50,086 bases of DNA from an uncultured Lachnoanaerobaculum sp. (GCA_937925515.1 CALALP010000057.1:1-50086), one strand, 5' to 3'; counted from the first letter of the stretch, positions 22,654-31,030 are shown. Notes: generated by a model from the sequence alone, not told the origin. Numbers and translations: made by a program.

Positions 22654-22654
22654 T

Positions 22655-23092
22655 ATGTTGATGCCTAAGAGAGTAAAACATAGAAAACAATTCCGTGGAT
22701 CTATGGCAGGCAAAGCACTTAGAGGAAACACTATTTCAAATGGTGAATTTGGATTAGTTTCACTTGATCCATGTTGGATAAAATCAAATCAGATAGAGGC
22801 TGCCCGTGTTGCTATGACTCGTCATATCAAGCGTGGCGGTAAAGTTTGGATAAAGATATTCCCTGATAAACCTGTTACCAAGAAACCGGCTGAAACTAGA
22901 ATGGGTTCTGGTAAAGGTGCAACAGAGTATTGGGTAGCAGTTGTTAAGCCGGGTCGTGTATTATTTGAGATTGCCGGCGTAGCTGAGGACGTTGCTAGAG
23001 AGGCACTTCGTCTTGCAATGCACAAGTTGCCATGCAGATGTAAGATTGCGTCAAAAGCTGAATTAGAAGGCGGTGATAACGGTGAAAACTAA
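22655..23092 (+). CDS. rplP: 50S ribosomal protein L16
   Basis: 145 residues. It starts MLMPKRVKHRKQFRG, the standard N-terminus, so ATG 22655 is preferred to 22661. ETRMGSGKGATEYWVAVVKPGRVLFEI is diagnostic. It lies near the tRNA and GTPase sites in known ribosomes. The start is 1 nt after the rpsC stop, with GGAAGGGAG inside rpsC. Its 3' end overlaps the rpmC start by 11 nt. Confidence 0.97.
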   Translation: MLMPKRVKHRKQFRGSMAGKALRGNTISNGEFGLVSLDPCWIKSNQIEAARVAMTRHIKRGGKVWIKIFPDKPVTKKPAETRMGSGKGATEYWVAVVKPGRVLFEIAGVAEDVAREALRLAMHKLPCRCKIASKAELEGGDNGEN

Positions 23093-23306
23093 TAAGTATA
23101 TAGAAGAATTAAAGGCAAAAACTCTCGAGGAGTTAAATGAAGAATTAGTTTCTGCTAAGAAGGAGCTTTTCAATTTGAGATTTCAAAATGCAACAAGTCA
23201 GTTAGATAACACTGCAAGAATTTCAACTGTGCGTAAGAATATAGCTAGAATTCAGACTATAATTACAGAAAAGAAACTTAATAACAAGTTAAATTTGCAG
23301 AAGTAA
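23082..23306 (+). CDS. rpmC: 50S ribosomal protein L29
   Basis: 74 residues from GTG 23082, giving the usual N-terminus MKTNKYIEELKAKTLEEL. A GTG nine bases upstream lacks a ribosome site, whereas AAGGCGG fits 23082. KKELFNLRFQNATSQLDNTARI is the conserved helical core. It overlaps rplP by 11 nt, indicating coupling. Confidence 0.94.
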   Translation: MKTNKYIEELKAKTLEELNEELVSAKKELFNLRFQNATSQLDNTARISTVRKNIARIQTIITEKKLNNKLNLQK

Positions 23307-23318
23307 AAGGAGAGCAAA

Positions 23319-23573
23319 GTGGAAAGAAATCTTAGAAAAACACGAATCGGTAAGGTTACAAGCGACAAAATGGATAAAACCATAACTGTTGCAATAGAAG
23401 ACCATGTAAAACATCCTCTTTATGGAAAAATTGTTAAGAAGACTGTTAAGTTTAAAGCTCATGATGAGAAAAATGAGTGTGGAATTGGTGATACTGTTAA
23501 AATAATGGAAACCAGACCACTTTCCAAGGATAAGAGATGGCGACTTGTTGAGATAATAGAGAAAGCAAAATAA
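23319..23573 (+). CDS. rpsQ: 30S ribosomal protein S17
   Basis: 84 residues from GTG 23319 with AAAAGGAGAG upstream. It starts MERNLRKTRIGKVTSDKMDKT; the OB-fold core includes HPLYGKIVKKTVKFKAHDE and the conserved C-terminal RPLSKDKRWRLVEI. It is an early 16S-binding protein. It starts 12 nt after rpmC. Confidence 0.96.
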   Translation: MERNLRKTRIGKVTSDKMDKTITVAIEDHVKHPLYGKIVKKTVKFKAHDEKNECGIGDTVKIMETRPLSKDKRWRLVEIIEKAK

Positions 23574-23596
23574 ATTCAGTTAGGAAGGAGTATCCG

Positions 23597-23965
23597 ATGA
23601 TTCAGCAGGAAACAAGATTGAAAGTAGCTGATAATACAGGTGCAAAAGAACTTCTTTGTATCCGTGTTATGGGTGGCTCAACTAGAAGATACGCTCACAT
23701 TGGGGACGTCATAGTTGCTTCTGTTAAAGACGCAACGCCGGGAGGTGTTGTTAAGAAAGGTGATGTCGTTAGAGCAGTCGTAGTTCGTACAGTAAATAGT
23801 ACACGTCGTAAAGACGGATCATATATTAAATTTGATGAGAATGCAGCAGTAATAATCAAAGATGACAAGACCCCTAGAGGAACTCGTATCTTTGGACCGG
23901 TAGCAAGAGAACTTCGTGAAAGACATTTTATGAAAATAGTTTCACTTGCTCCTGAAGTACTATAA
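23597..23965 (+). CDS. rplN: 50S ribosomal protein L14
   Basis: 122 residues, exactly the usual length. It starts MIQQETRLKVADNTGAKE and ends MKIVSLAPEVL as in most bacteria. It sits at the subunit interface and is the binding site for the silencing factor RsfS in other species. AGGAAGGAG precedes the ATG. Confidence 0.97.
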   Translation: MIQQETRLKVADNTGAKELLCIRVMGGSTRRYAHIGDVIVASVKDATPGGVVKKGDVVRAVVVRTVNSTRRKDGSYIKFDENAAVIIKDDKTPRGTRIFGPVARELRERHFMKIVSLAPEVL

Positions 23966-23978
23966 GGAGGTTGTCTAC

Positions 23979-24284
23979 ATGCATAAGATAAAAAGAGATG
24001 ACATGGTCAAAATCATGTCAGGTAAAGACAAAGGAAAAACAGGCAAAGTTGTAAAAGTAGACACTAAGAAACATCAAGTAATTGTAGAGGGTTGTAATCT
24101 TCAGACAAAGCATACTAAGCCAAGCATGGCTAACCAAAATGGTGGTATTATTACTAAAGAGGGTGCTATTGATGTATCCAATGTAATGCTTTTAGTGGAC
24201 GGCGTTGCAACAAGAGTAGGTTTTAAAATTGAGGGCGATAAGAAAGTTCGTGTTGCTAAAAAGACCGGCAATGTAATTGACTAA
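23979..24284 (+). CDS. rplX: 50S ribosomal protein L24
   Basis: 101 residues from ATG 23979 (MHKIKRDDMVKIMSGKDKG), with AAGGAGG 7 nt upstream. The KOW motif is KIMSGKDKGKTGKVVKV. An in-frame ATG 33 nt earlier lies inside rplN and lacks a site. L24 is an initiator of large-subunit assembly. The spacing to rplN is 13 nt. Confidence 0.96.
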   Translation: MHKIKRDDMVKIMSGKDKGKTGKVVKVDTKKHQVIVEGCNLQTKHTKPSMANQNGGIITKEGAIDVSNVMLLVDGVATRVGFKIEGDKKVRVAKKTGNVID

Positions 24285-24304
24285 TACGGAGAGGAGGAAT
24301 AAAA

Positions 24305-24844
24305 ATGGCAAGACTAAGAGAAATATACCAGAATGAGATTGTTCCTAAGATGAACGAAAAATTCGGATATAAAAATATTATGCAAGTACCAAAGCTTGAT
24401 AAAATAGTTATCAATATGGGAGTTGGAGAAGCTAAGGAAAATGCCAAAGTTCTTGATTCTGCGGTTAGAGATTTAGAGATTATCTCCGGACAAAAGGCTG
24501 TTATTACAAAGTCTAAAAAGTCTATCGCTAACTTTAAGTTAAGAGAGGGAATGGCTATTGGCTGCAAAGTTACTCTTCGTGGAAATAAAATGTATGAGTT
24601 TGCTGATCGTCTTATTAACCTTGCATTACCACGAGTTCGTGATTTTAGAGGTGTTAATCCTAATGCATTTGACGGTAGAGGAAACTATGCACTTGGAATC
24701 AAGGAACAACTTATTTTCCCTGAGATAGAGTATGATAAAGTAGATAAGGTTCGTGGAATGGATGTTATATTTGTTACTACTGCAAAGACAGATGAAGAAG
24801 CTCGTGAACTTTTGGCATTATTTAACATGCCTTTTGCAAAATAA
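24305..24844 (+). CDS. rplE: 50S ribosomal protein L5
   Basis: 179 residues. KLDKIVINMGVGEAKENAK and RGVNPNAFDGRGNYALGIKEQ are diagnostic. It binds 5S rRNA. GAGAGGAGG precedes the ATG. The region is densely packed; rpsN follows after 17 nt. Confidence 0.97.
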   Translation: MARLREIYQNEIVPKMNEKFGYKNIMQVPKLDKIVINMGVGEAKENAKVLDSAVRDLEIISGQKAVITKSKKSIANFKLREGMAIGCKVTLRGNKMYEFADRLINLALPRVRDFRGVNPNAFDGRGNYALGIKEQLIFPEIEYDKVDKVRGMDVIFVTTAKTDEEARELLALFNMPFAK

Positions 24845-24861
24845 TTTAGGAGGAGATCATC

Positions 24862-25047
24862 ATGGCAAAAACAGCGATGAAAATTAAGCAGGCTCGTCCG
24901 GCTAAGTTTTCCACAAGAGAGTATAACAGATGTAGAATATGTGGTCGTCCACATGCTTATCTTAGAAAATATGGAATTTGCAGAATTTGCTTTAGAGAGT
25001 TGGCTTACAAAGGTCAAATTCCGGGTGTAAAAAAAGCAAGTTGGTAG
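24862..25047 (+). CDS. rpsN: 30S ribosomal protein S14, zinc-binding type
   Basis: 61 residues, the short zinc form. The ligands are Cys24, Cys27, Cys40 and Cys43 (CRIC and CRIC). It starts MAKTAMKIKQARPAKFSTRE and ends PGVKKASW. TTAGGAGGAG precedes the ATG. It is followed by the 117-bp tandem repeat rather than directly by rpsH, which is unusual for this operon. Confidence 0.97.
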   Translation: MAKTAMKIKQARPAKFSTREYNRCRICGRPHAYLRKYGICRICFRELAYKGQIPGVKKASW

Positions 25048-25055
25048 GTATTGAA

Positions 25056-25172
25056 CACTTAATGAGTGCAAGCGAAGCGAAGCACGAATTTAGTGTGAAA
25101 ACCGTTCACGACACTCAACGAAAACGAGCCGAAGGCGAAGTTTGAGTGCTAAGTGGAGTGAACATACCAAAC
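25056..25172. repeat. 117-bp structured repeat, unit 1
   Basis: It begins CACTTAATGAGTGCAAGC and ends ATACCAAAC. The next 117 bp repeat it with about eight substitutions. Each unit contains an interrupted hairpin: GTTCAC pairs with GTGAAC near the end, and CACTCAA pairs with TTGAGTG inside. A purine-rich GCGAAGCGAAGC stretch lies near the start. There is no coding frame. It lies between rpsN and rpsH within the spc operon. Confidence 0.9.
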
Positions 25173-25289
25173 CACTTAATGAGTGCAAGCAAAGCGAAGC
25201 ACGAATTTAGTGCGAAGGCCGTTCACGACACTCAACGAAAACAAGCTAAAGACGAAGTTTGAGTGCTAAGTGGAGTGAACATACCAAAC
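25173..25289. repeat. 117-bp structured repeat, unit 2
   Basis: Second tandem copy, same length and no gaps relative to unit 1. Differences are mostly transitions (for example AGCGAAGCG to AGCAAAGCG, GTGTGAAAACC to GTGCGAAGGCC, GAGCCGAAGG to AAGCTAAAGA). Both hairpin stems are kept intact. It is followed by 49 nt and the rpsH start. Confidence 0.9.
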
Positions 25290-25338
25290 CATTCATGTAA
25301 AACCACAACAGATACAATAATAAAGGAGGCAATAACTT

Positions 25339-25740
25339 ATGGCAATGAGCGATCCTATTGCAGATATGCTTACTAGAATTCGTAATGCAAATACTGCAAA
25401 GCATGATACAGTTGATATTCCGTCATCAAAGATGAAGTTAGCAATAGCAAATATACTCGTAGATGAGGGATATGCAAGTAAATATGAACTCATTGAAGAC
25501 GGTGTATTCAAGACAATTAGAATTACACTTAAATATAATGCAAATAAGAGCGAAAGAATTATTAGTGGTATTAAGAGAATTTCTAAACCGGGACTTCGTG
25601 TCTATGCAAATAAAGATGAGTTACCTAAAGTTTTAGGTGGACTTGGAACAGCAATAATTTCAACAAACCAAGGTGTAATTACCGATAAAAAGGCAAGAAA
25701 CCTAGGTGTTGGTGGAGAAGTAGTAGCATTTGTTTGGTAA
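25339..25740 (+). CDS. rpsH: 30S ribosomal protein S8
   Basis: 133 residues. It starts MAMSDPIADMLTRIRNAN. The C-terminal block, GVITDKKARNLGVGGEVVAFVW, is the conserved 16S-binding part. S8 is the translational repressor of the spc operon in E. coli. AAAGGAGG precedes the ATG. The unusual repeat-filled 291-nt spacer upstream could be a target for such control, but that is inference. Confidence 0.97.
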   Translation: MAMSDPIADMLTRIRNANTAKHDTVDIPSSKMKLAIANILVDEGYASKYELIEDGVFKTIRITLKYNANKSERIISGIKRISKPGLRVYANKDELPKVLGGLGTAIISTNQGVITDKKARNLGVGGEVVAFVW

Positions 25741-25788
25741 CCTGAAAACATGGGCAAAGCCCCACGATAAATTTAAGGAGGTAAAGGC

Positions 25789-26331
25789 ATGTCACGAATA
25801 GGAAAAATGCCTATCGCAATCCCTGCAGGAGTAACTGTAACGATTGCAGAAAATAATCATGTGACTGTAAAAGGTCCAAAAGGCACACTTGAGAGAACAC
25901 TTCCAAAAGAGCTTACAATTAAGCAGGAAGCAAGTGATGTAGTAGTAACAAGACCTAATGATTTAAAGAAAATGAAATCTCTTCATGGTCTTACAAGAAC
26001 ACTTATTTCAAATATGGTTGTAGGTGTTACAAACGGATATGAAAAGGTACTTGAAATCAATGGTGTAGGTTATAGAGCGGCAAAACAAGGTAATAAGCTT
26101 ACATTATCACTTGGATATTCACACCCTGTAGAAATGTTTGACCCTGAGGGAATAACAACAGTGCTTGAAGGACAGAATATAATCAAAGTGCAAGGAATTG
26201 ACAAAGAAAAAGTTGGACAATTTGCAGCTGAGATAAGAGATAAGAGAAGACCTGAGCCGTATAAGGGTAAAGGTATTAAGTATCAGACTGAAGTTATAAG
26301 ACGTAAAGTCGGCAAGACTGGTAAGAAATAA
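25789..26331 (+). CDS. rplF: 50S ribosomal protein L6
   Basis: 180 residues. It starts MSRIGKMPIAIPAGV; the C-terminal RPEPYKGKGIKYQTEVIRRKVGK is diagnostic. Two repeated L6 folds are expected (residues about 1-80 and 85-175). TAAGGAGG precedes the ATG. Confidence 0.97.
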   Translation: MSRIGKMPIAIPAGVTVTIAENNHVTVKGPKGTLERTLPKELTIKQEASDVVVTRPNDLKKMKSLHGLTRTLISNMVVGVTNGYEKVLEINGVGYRAAKQGNKLTLSLGYSHPVEMFDPEGITTVLEGQNIIKVQGIDKEKVGQFAAEIRDKRRPEPYKGKGIKYQTEVIRRKVGKTGKK

Positions 26332-26347
26332 TTAGGAGGGTAAAATA

Positions 26348-26716
26348 ATGGTGAATAAGCAATCAAAAAACGAACTTCGTATTAAGAAGCATGAAAGATT
26401 ACGAAATCGTTTTTCAGGCACAGCTAAGAGGCCACGTTTGGCAGTATTTAGAAGTAATAACCATATGTACGCTCAAATTATTGACGATACAGTTGGGTTT
26501 ACTTTAGTAAGTGCATCAACAGTTGAAAAAGTAGCTAGAGAAGAATTAAAGCATACTAATGATGTTGAGGCGGCAGCTTATGTAGGTACATTGGTAGCTA
26601 AGAGAGCCTTAGAAAAGGGTATTGAAAAGGTTGTATTTGATAGAGGAGGTTTCCTATATCAGGGAAAAGTTCAAGCACTTGCAGAGGCTGCTCGTGAGGC
26701 AGGCTTACAATTTTAA
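26348..26716 (+). CDS. rplR: 50S ribosomal protein L18
   Basis: 122 residues. It has the basic N-terminus ELRIKKHERLRNRFSGTAKRPRLAVFRS and the conserved FDRGGFLYQGKVQALAEAAREAGLQF end. It binds 5S rRNA with L5. TTAGGAGGG precedes the ATG, 16 nt after rplF. Confidence 0.97.
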   Translation: MVNKQSKNELRIKKHERLRNRFSGTAKRPRLAVFRSNNHMYAQIIDDTVGFTLVSASTVEKVAREELKHTNDVEAAAYVGTLVAKRALEKGIEKVVFDRGGFLYQGKVQALAEAAREAGLQF

Positions 26717-26734
26717 GAGAAGGAGAAAGACAAC

Positions 26735-27244
26735 ATGAAACATACAATCATCGATCCAAGTAAGTTGGAACTCAATGACAAAGTTGTTGCTATCAAGCGT
26801 GTATCCAAGACCGTAAAAGGTGGACGTACTATGAAGTTCTCTGCTCTTGTAGTTGTGGGCGACGGTAATGGACACGTTGGTGCAGGACTTGGAAAAGCCG
26901 GAGAAGTTCCTGAGGCAATTCGTAAGGGTAAGGAAGCAGCAGCTAAAAATCTTGTAGAAATATCAATAGACGAAAATAGAAGTATACCACATGATTATAC
27001 AGGTAAATTTGGAAGTGCAAGTGTTCTTTTAAAGAGAGCTCCTGAAGGTACAGGTATAATCGCAGGAGGACCTGCTCGTGCAGTTGTAGAGCTTGCAGGA
27101 ATTAAGAACATTCGTACAAAATCACTTGGTTCAAACAATAAGACTAATGTAGTTCTTGCAACTCTTGCAGGACTTACATCTCTTAAGACCCCTGAGGAAG
27201 TTGCAAGACTTCGTGGTATATCAGTAGAAGATTTGGCATTATAG
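26735..27244 (+). CDS. rpsE: 30S ribosomal protein S5
   Basis: 169 residues. The dsRBD-like domain (VVAIKRVSKTVKGGRTMKF) is followed by GHVGAGLGKAGEVPEAIRKG and APEGTGIIAGGPARAVVELAG. It is involved in decoding accuracy and mRNA entry. AAGGAG precedes the ATG; rpmD follows after 9 nt. Confidence 0.97.
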   Translation: MKHTIIDPSKLELNDKVVAIKRVSKTVKGGRTMKFSALVVVGDGNGHVGAGLGKAGEVPEAIRKGKEAAAKNLVEISIDENRSIPHDYTGKFGSASVLLKRAPEGTGIIAGGPARAVVELAGIKNIRTKSLGSNNKTNVVLATLAGLTSLKTPEEVARLRGISVEDLAL

Positions 27245-27253
27245 GAGGAAGAT

Positions 27254-27436
27254 ATGGCGAACAAGTTAAAGATAACTCTAGTAAAATCCCCTATTGGTGC
27301 AGTTCCTAAGCATAAAGCCACCGTAGAGGCTCTTGGACTCAGAAAATTAAATAAGACAGTTGAAATGCCTGACAATGCTGCAATAAGAGGAATGATATGG
27401 CATGTAAAACATCTTGTAAAAGTTGAAGAAGTATAA
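27254..27436 (+). CDS. rpmD: 50S ribosomal protein L30
   Basis: 60 residues, the short bacterial form. LKITLVKSPIGAVPKHKATVEALGLRKLN is the conserved core. TAGGAGG precedes the ATG. It lies 9 nt after rpsE and 18 nt before rplO. Confidence 0.96.
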   Translation: MANKLKITLVKSPIGAVPKHKATVEALGLRKLNKTVEMPDNAAIRGMIWHVKHLVKVEEV

Positions 27437-27454
27437 AAGAATGGAGGTGCAGTA

Positions 27455-27895
27455 ATGGATTTATCAAATCTTAAGCCTGCTGAGGGTTCAAGACATAGTA
27501 ATAATTTTAGGCGTGGACGTGGACATGGCTCAGGCAATGGCAAGACAGCCGGTAAGGGACATAAAGGTCAAAAAGCTCGTTCAGGAGCTACAAGACCCGG
27601 TTTTGAAGGTGGTCAGATGCCTTTATATAGACGAATCCCTAAGAGAGGTTTTACAAACCGTAACTCAAAGGAAATCGTAGCTATAAATGTAGATGCTTTA
27701 GAACGATTTGAAAATGGTTCAGAAGTTACAATTCAAGATTTACTTGATAGCAAGGTTATTAAGAATGTATATGACGGTGTAAAGATTCTTGGAAATGGCG
27801 AACTTACCAAGAAACTTACAGTTAAAGTAAATGCATTTAGTGAAGGTGCAAAGGCAAAGATAGAAGCCCTAGGCGGAACCTGCGAGGTGATTTAA
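27455..27895 (+). CDS. rplO: 50S ribosomal protein L15
   Basis: 146 residues. The Gly/Arg-rich N-terminal arm (HSNNFRRGRGHGSGNGKTAG, GHKGQKARSG) threads into 23S rRNA in known structures. The C-terminal globular part ends EALGGTCEVI. GGAGG precedes the ATG. secY starts 1 nt after its stop. Confidence 0.97.
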   Translation: MDLSNLKPAEGSRHSNNFRRGRGHGSGNGKTAGKGHKGQKARSGATRPGFEGGQMPLYRRIPKRGFTNRNSKEIVAINVDALERFENGSEVTIQDLLDSKVIKNVYDGVKILGNGELTKKLTVKVNAFSEGAKAKIEALGGTCEVI

Positions 27896-27896
27896 T

Positions 27897-29213
27897 ATGC
27901 TTAATACACTCCGTAATGCTTTTAAAATAAAGGATTTACGAAAGGGAATTATTTTTACCATGTTAATGTTAATTGTAATTCGCTTTGGAAGTAGTATACC
28001 TATTCCGGGAGTAGATCCTAAATACTTTCAAGAATTTTTTAAGAAGCATACAGGTGATGCACTTAATTTTTTCAATGCAATGACAGGTGGTTCATTTGAA
28101 CACATGAGTGTTTTTGCACTAAGTATTACACCGTATATTTCAAGTTCTATTATTATTCAGCTCCTCACTATTGCAATACCTGCACTTGAGGAACTTCAAA
28201 AAGACGGTGAAGACGGAAGAAAAAAGATTGTTGCATATACAAGGTATGTAACTGTTGGATTTGCACTTTTACAATCAAGTGCTATGTCCATAGGTTTTGG
28301 AAGACAAGGACTTTTACTAAATTACGGTATTATGAGTGTAGTTGTGGCAGTATGTGCTATGACGGCAGGTAGTGCCTTTCTAATGTGGATAGGAGAGCGA
28401 ATTACAGAAAACGGAGTTGGAAATGGTATTTCTATGGTATTGTTATTTAATATTCTTTCATCAATGCCGTCTGATTTCGGTTCATTATATAATAAATTTA
28501 TGAAAAGTAAGTCTGTTGCAATGCAAGTAGTTATTGGGCTTGTTATTTTAGCAATAACTTTAGCAATGACTTATTTTGTAGTAATACTTCAAGATGCTGA
28601 AAGAAGAATTCCGGTTCAATATTCAGGAAAAATGCAAGGAAGAAGAATGGTGGGTGGACAAAGTTCACATATTCCACTTAAAGTAAATACAGCCGGTGTT
28701 ATGCCTGTTATTTTTGCGTCTTCTATAATGTCATTTCCGGTGGTTATATCTCAGTTTATAGGACTTAAACAAGGAAGTATTGCCTCTGAGATAATGGCAT
28801 ATTTAGATTCTTCAAAATGGGTTAATCCTGATAAGCCTATTTATTCTATTGGATTGTTAATTTACATTATACTCATTGTACTTTTTGCTTATTTTTATAC
28901 TTCAATTACATTTAATCCACTTGAAGTTGCAGATAATCTTAAAAAGCAAGGTGGTACTATTTCAAATATAAGGACAGGAAAGCCTACCAGTGATTATTTG
29001 AATAAAGTACTTCAACCATTAGTTTTTATAGGAGCAGTAGGTCTAATAATAGTTGCAGTAGTGCCGATAATAATATCAGGTATCTATTCAATAGGAAGAC
29101 TTTCATTTACAGGTACATCTCTTATAATTATAGTAGGTGTAGTTCTTGAAACCCTAAAGGCAATAGAATCAAAAATGTTAGTAAGAAATTATAAGGGATT
29201 CCTAAAAGAATAG
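27897..29213 (+). CDS. secY: Protein translocase subunit SecY
   Basis: 438 residues with about ten hydrophobic segments. It is the channel-forming subunit of the Sec translocon in the cytoplasmic membrane. The first segment begins IIFTMLMLIVIRFGSSIPIPGVD; ITPYISSSIIIQLLT and the cytoplasmic loop PVQYSGKMQGRRMVGGQSSHIPLKVNTAGVMP are typical. It starts 1 nt after rplO, with GAGGTGA inside the rplO end. A hairpin lies between it and adk. Confidence 0.97.
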   Translation: MLNTLRNAFKIKDLRKGIIFTMLMLIVIRFGSSIPIPGVDPKYFQEFFKKHTGDALNFFNAMTGGSFEHMSVFALSITPYISSSIIIQLLTIAIPALEELQKDGEDGRKKIVAYTRYVTVGFALLQSSAMSIGFGRQGLLLNYGIMSVVVAVCAMTAGSAFLMWIGERITENGVGNGISMVLLFNILSSMPSDFGSLYNKFMKSKSVAMQVVIGLVILAITLAMTYFVVILQDAERRIPVQYSGKMQGRRMVGGQSSHIPLKVNTAGVMPVIFASSIMSFPVVISQFIGLKQGSIASEIMAYLDSSKWVNPDKPIYSIGLLIYIILIVLFAYFYTSITFNPLEVADNLKKQGGTISNIRTGKPTSDYLNKVLQPLVFIGAVGLIIVAVVPIIISGIYSIGRLSFTGTSLIIIVGVVLETLKAIESKMLVRNYKGFLKE

Positions 29214-29238
29214 AATTTTAGTTATATAGCAAAATTGT

Positions 29239-29266
29239 ATCGGCAGTTGGATTATCCTCTGCCGAT
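29239..29266 (+). promoter_or_regulatory. Hairpin between secY and adk
   Basis: ATCGGCAG (29239-29246) and CTGCCGAT (29259-29266) pair perfectly with a 12-nt loop, then TTCATT. The T-run is too weak for a confident terminator. It may attenuate or process the transcript between the ribosomal part and the adk-map part of the operon. Confidence 0.45.
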
Positions 29267-29290
29267 TTCATTGCAAAGGTAGGTGAGATT

Positions 29291-29941
29291 ATGAAGATTG
29301 TTATGCTTGGAGCTCCCGGTGCCGGAAAAGGAACGCAGGCAAAAAAAATAGCTGCTAAGTTTTCAATACCACACATTTCAACAGGCGATATATTTCGTGC
29401 AAACATTAAGCAGGGAACAGAACTTGGTAAAAAAGCTAAGGAATATATGGATAAGGGAGAACTTGTTCCTGATGAAATAACTATTGGTATGTTGATTGAT
29501 AGACTTAAAGCAAAAGACTGCGAAAATGGCTTTGTATTAGACGGTTTTCCTAGAACAATTCCTCAGGCAAAGAGCCTTACAGAGGAGCTTACAAAACTCG
29601 GAGAAACTATTGATTATGCAATAGATGTAGATGTAAAAGATGATGTAATAATCGATAGAATGGGTGGTAGAAGAGCTTGTGTAAATTGTGGTGCTACATA
29701 TCATATAAAAACTATTCCACCTAAAGTTGACGGTGTATGCGATACTTGTGGTGAAAAACTTATTTTAAGAGATGATGATAAGCCGGAAACTGTAAAGAAA
29801 CGTTTAACAGTTTATCATGAGCAAACTCAACCACTTGTAGATTATTATAAGGAGCAGGGTGTACTTAAAACAGTTGACGGAGCAAAACATTTTAACGAAA
29901 CATTTGTAGATATATTAAATATACTTTTGGAAGATAAATAA
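29291..29941 (+). CDS. adk: Adenylate kinase
   Basis: 216 residues, the long-lid form. It interconverts ATP + AMP and 2 ADP. The P-loop GAPGAGKGTQ is at residues 7-16, and the lid carries a zinc site Cys130, Cys133, Cys150 and Cys153 as in many Gram-positives. DGFPRT, the AMP/core motif, is near residue 84. AGGTGAG precedes the ATG. It is commonly found between secY and map in Firmicutes. Confidence 0.97.
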   Translation: MKIVMLGAPGAGKGTQAKKIAAKFSIPHISTGDIFRANIKQGTELGKKAKEYMDKGELVPDEITIGMLIDRLKAKDCENGFVLDGFPRTIPQAKSLTEELTKLGETIDYAIDVDVKDDVIIDRMGGRRACVNCGATYHIKTIPPKVDGVCDTCGEKLILRDDDKPETVKKRLTVYHEQTQPLVDYYKEQGVLKTVDGAKHFNETFVDILNILLEDK

Positions 29942-29985
29942 CTTTTAGATTATTTAGTGGCTTTTTTAGTATTTTAGGAGATATT

Positions 29986-30738
29986 ATGGCAGTTATAGTA
30001 AAATCAGCAAGAGAAATAGAACTTATGAGAGAGGCAGGGGTTTTCCTTGCAAAGACTCATAATGAGATTGAAAAAATACTTCATGAGGGTATGTCAACTT
30101 GGGAAGTCAATAAAAAGGCTGATGAAATAATTAGATCTTTTGGCTGTATACCGTCATTTTTAAATTATGGTGGATTTCCTGCCTCAATATGTGTTTCTAT
30201 AAATGGTGAAATTATACATGGTATACCGTCCAAAAAAAGGATATTAAAAGACGGAGATATAGTAAGTATCGATGCAGGCGTCATTTGGAAAGGTTATCAA
30301 TCTGATGCGGCAAGAACACATGCAATAGGAGAGGTAAAGCCTGAAGTAAAAAAATTACTTGAAGTTACAAGGCAGTCTTTTTTTGAGGGTATTAAAAATG
30401 CAAAAGCAGGAAATCATTTAAATGATATATGTTCAGCAATAGAAAACTATGTAAAGCCTTTTGGTTACGGTATTGTAAGAGAGTATGTCGGTCATGGAAT
30501 TGGTAGAAATTTACATGAAGATCCGGATGTACCTAATTATAATATGAAACGTAAGGGTATAAAACTTGTAGCAGGAATGACTTTTGCAATAGAACCTATG
30601 ATTAATTTAGGAACTCATAAGGTAGAAGTGTTGGACGATGATTGGACAGTGGTAACTAAAGACGGTTTACCGTCAGCTCATTATGAAAATACAATATTAA
30701 TAACAGATTCTGAACCTGAGATATTATCTTTGATTTAG
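29986..30738 (+). CDS. map: Methionine aminopeptidase type I
   Basis: 250 residues. It removes the initiator Met from new proteins. The dinuclear metal ligands are Asp96, Asp107, His170, Glu203 and Glu234, with substrate His78 (IIHGIP). There is no N-terminal zinc extension. AGGAG precedes the ATG. It is 44 nt after adk and 55 nt before infA. Confidence 0.97.
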   Translation: MAVIVKSAREIELMREAGVFLAKTHNEIEKILHEGMSTWEVNKKADEIIRSFGCIPSFLNYGGFPASICVSINGEIIHGIPSKKRILKDGDIVSIDAGVIWKGYQSDAARTHAIGEVKPEVKKLLEVTRQSFFEGIKNAKAGNHLNDICSAIENYVKPFGYGIVREYVGHGIGRNLHEDPDVPNYNMKRKGIKLVAGMTFAIEPMINLGTHKVEVLDDDWTVVTKDGLPSAHYENTILITDSEPEILSLI

Positions 30739-30793
30739 TTTTTAATTATTAGGGTAAATGTTACTGTGCTGTTTAGTTTTTGGAGGAGAATAA

Positions 30794-31012
30794 ATGTCTA
30801 AATCGGACGTTATAGAAATAGAGGGAACAGTTGTAGAAAAGCTCCCTAATGCTATGTTTCAAGTAAAGCTTGAGAATGGACATCAAGTGCTTGCACATAT
30901 AAGTGGAAAGTTGAGAATGAATTACATTCGTATACTTCCCGGAGATAAAGTTACAATAGAATTATCGCCTTATGATTTATCTAAGGGGAGAATAATTTGG
31001 AGAGATAAATAG
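30794..31012 (+). CDS. infA: Translation initiation factor IF-1
   Basis: 72 residues, a single OB fold: MSKSDVIEIEGTVVEKLPNA, HISGKLRMNYIRILPGDKV, YDLSKGRI. It blocks the ribosomal A site during initiation. TGGAGGAG precedes the ATG. The small KOW-domain gene that lies next to map/infA in many clostridia is absent. Confidence 0.97.
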   Translation: MSKSDVIEIEGTVVEKLPNAMFQVKLENGHQVLAHISGKLRMNYIRILPGDKVTIELSPYDLSKGRIIWRDK

Positions 31013-31030
31013 AGTTTACCACAATATTGC

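Noticed and set aside
25048..25338. CRISPR array
   Set aside because: Only two adjacent 117-bp units without unique spacers; there are no cas genes in the window.
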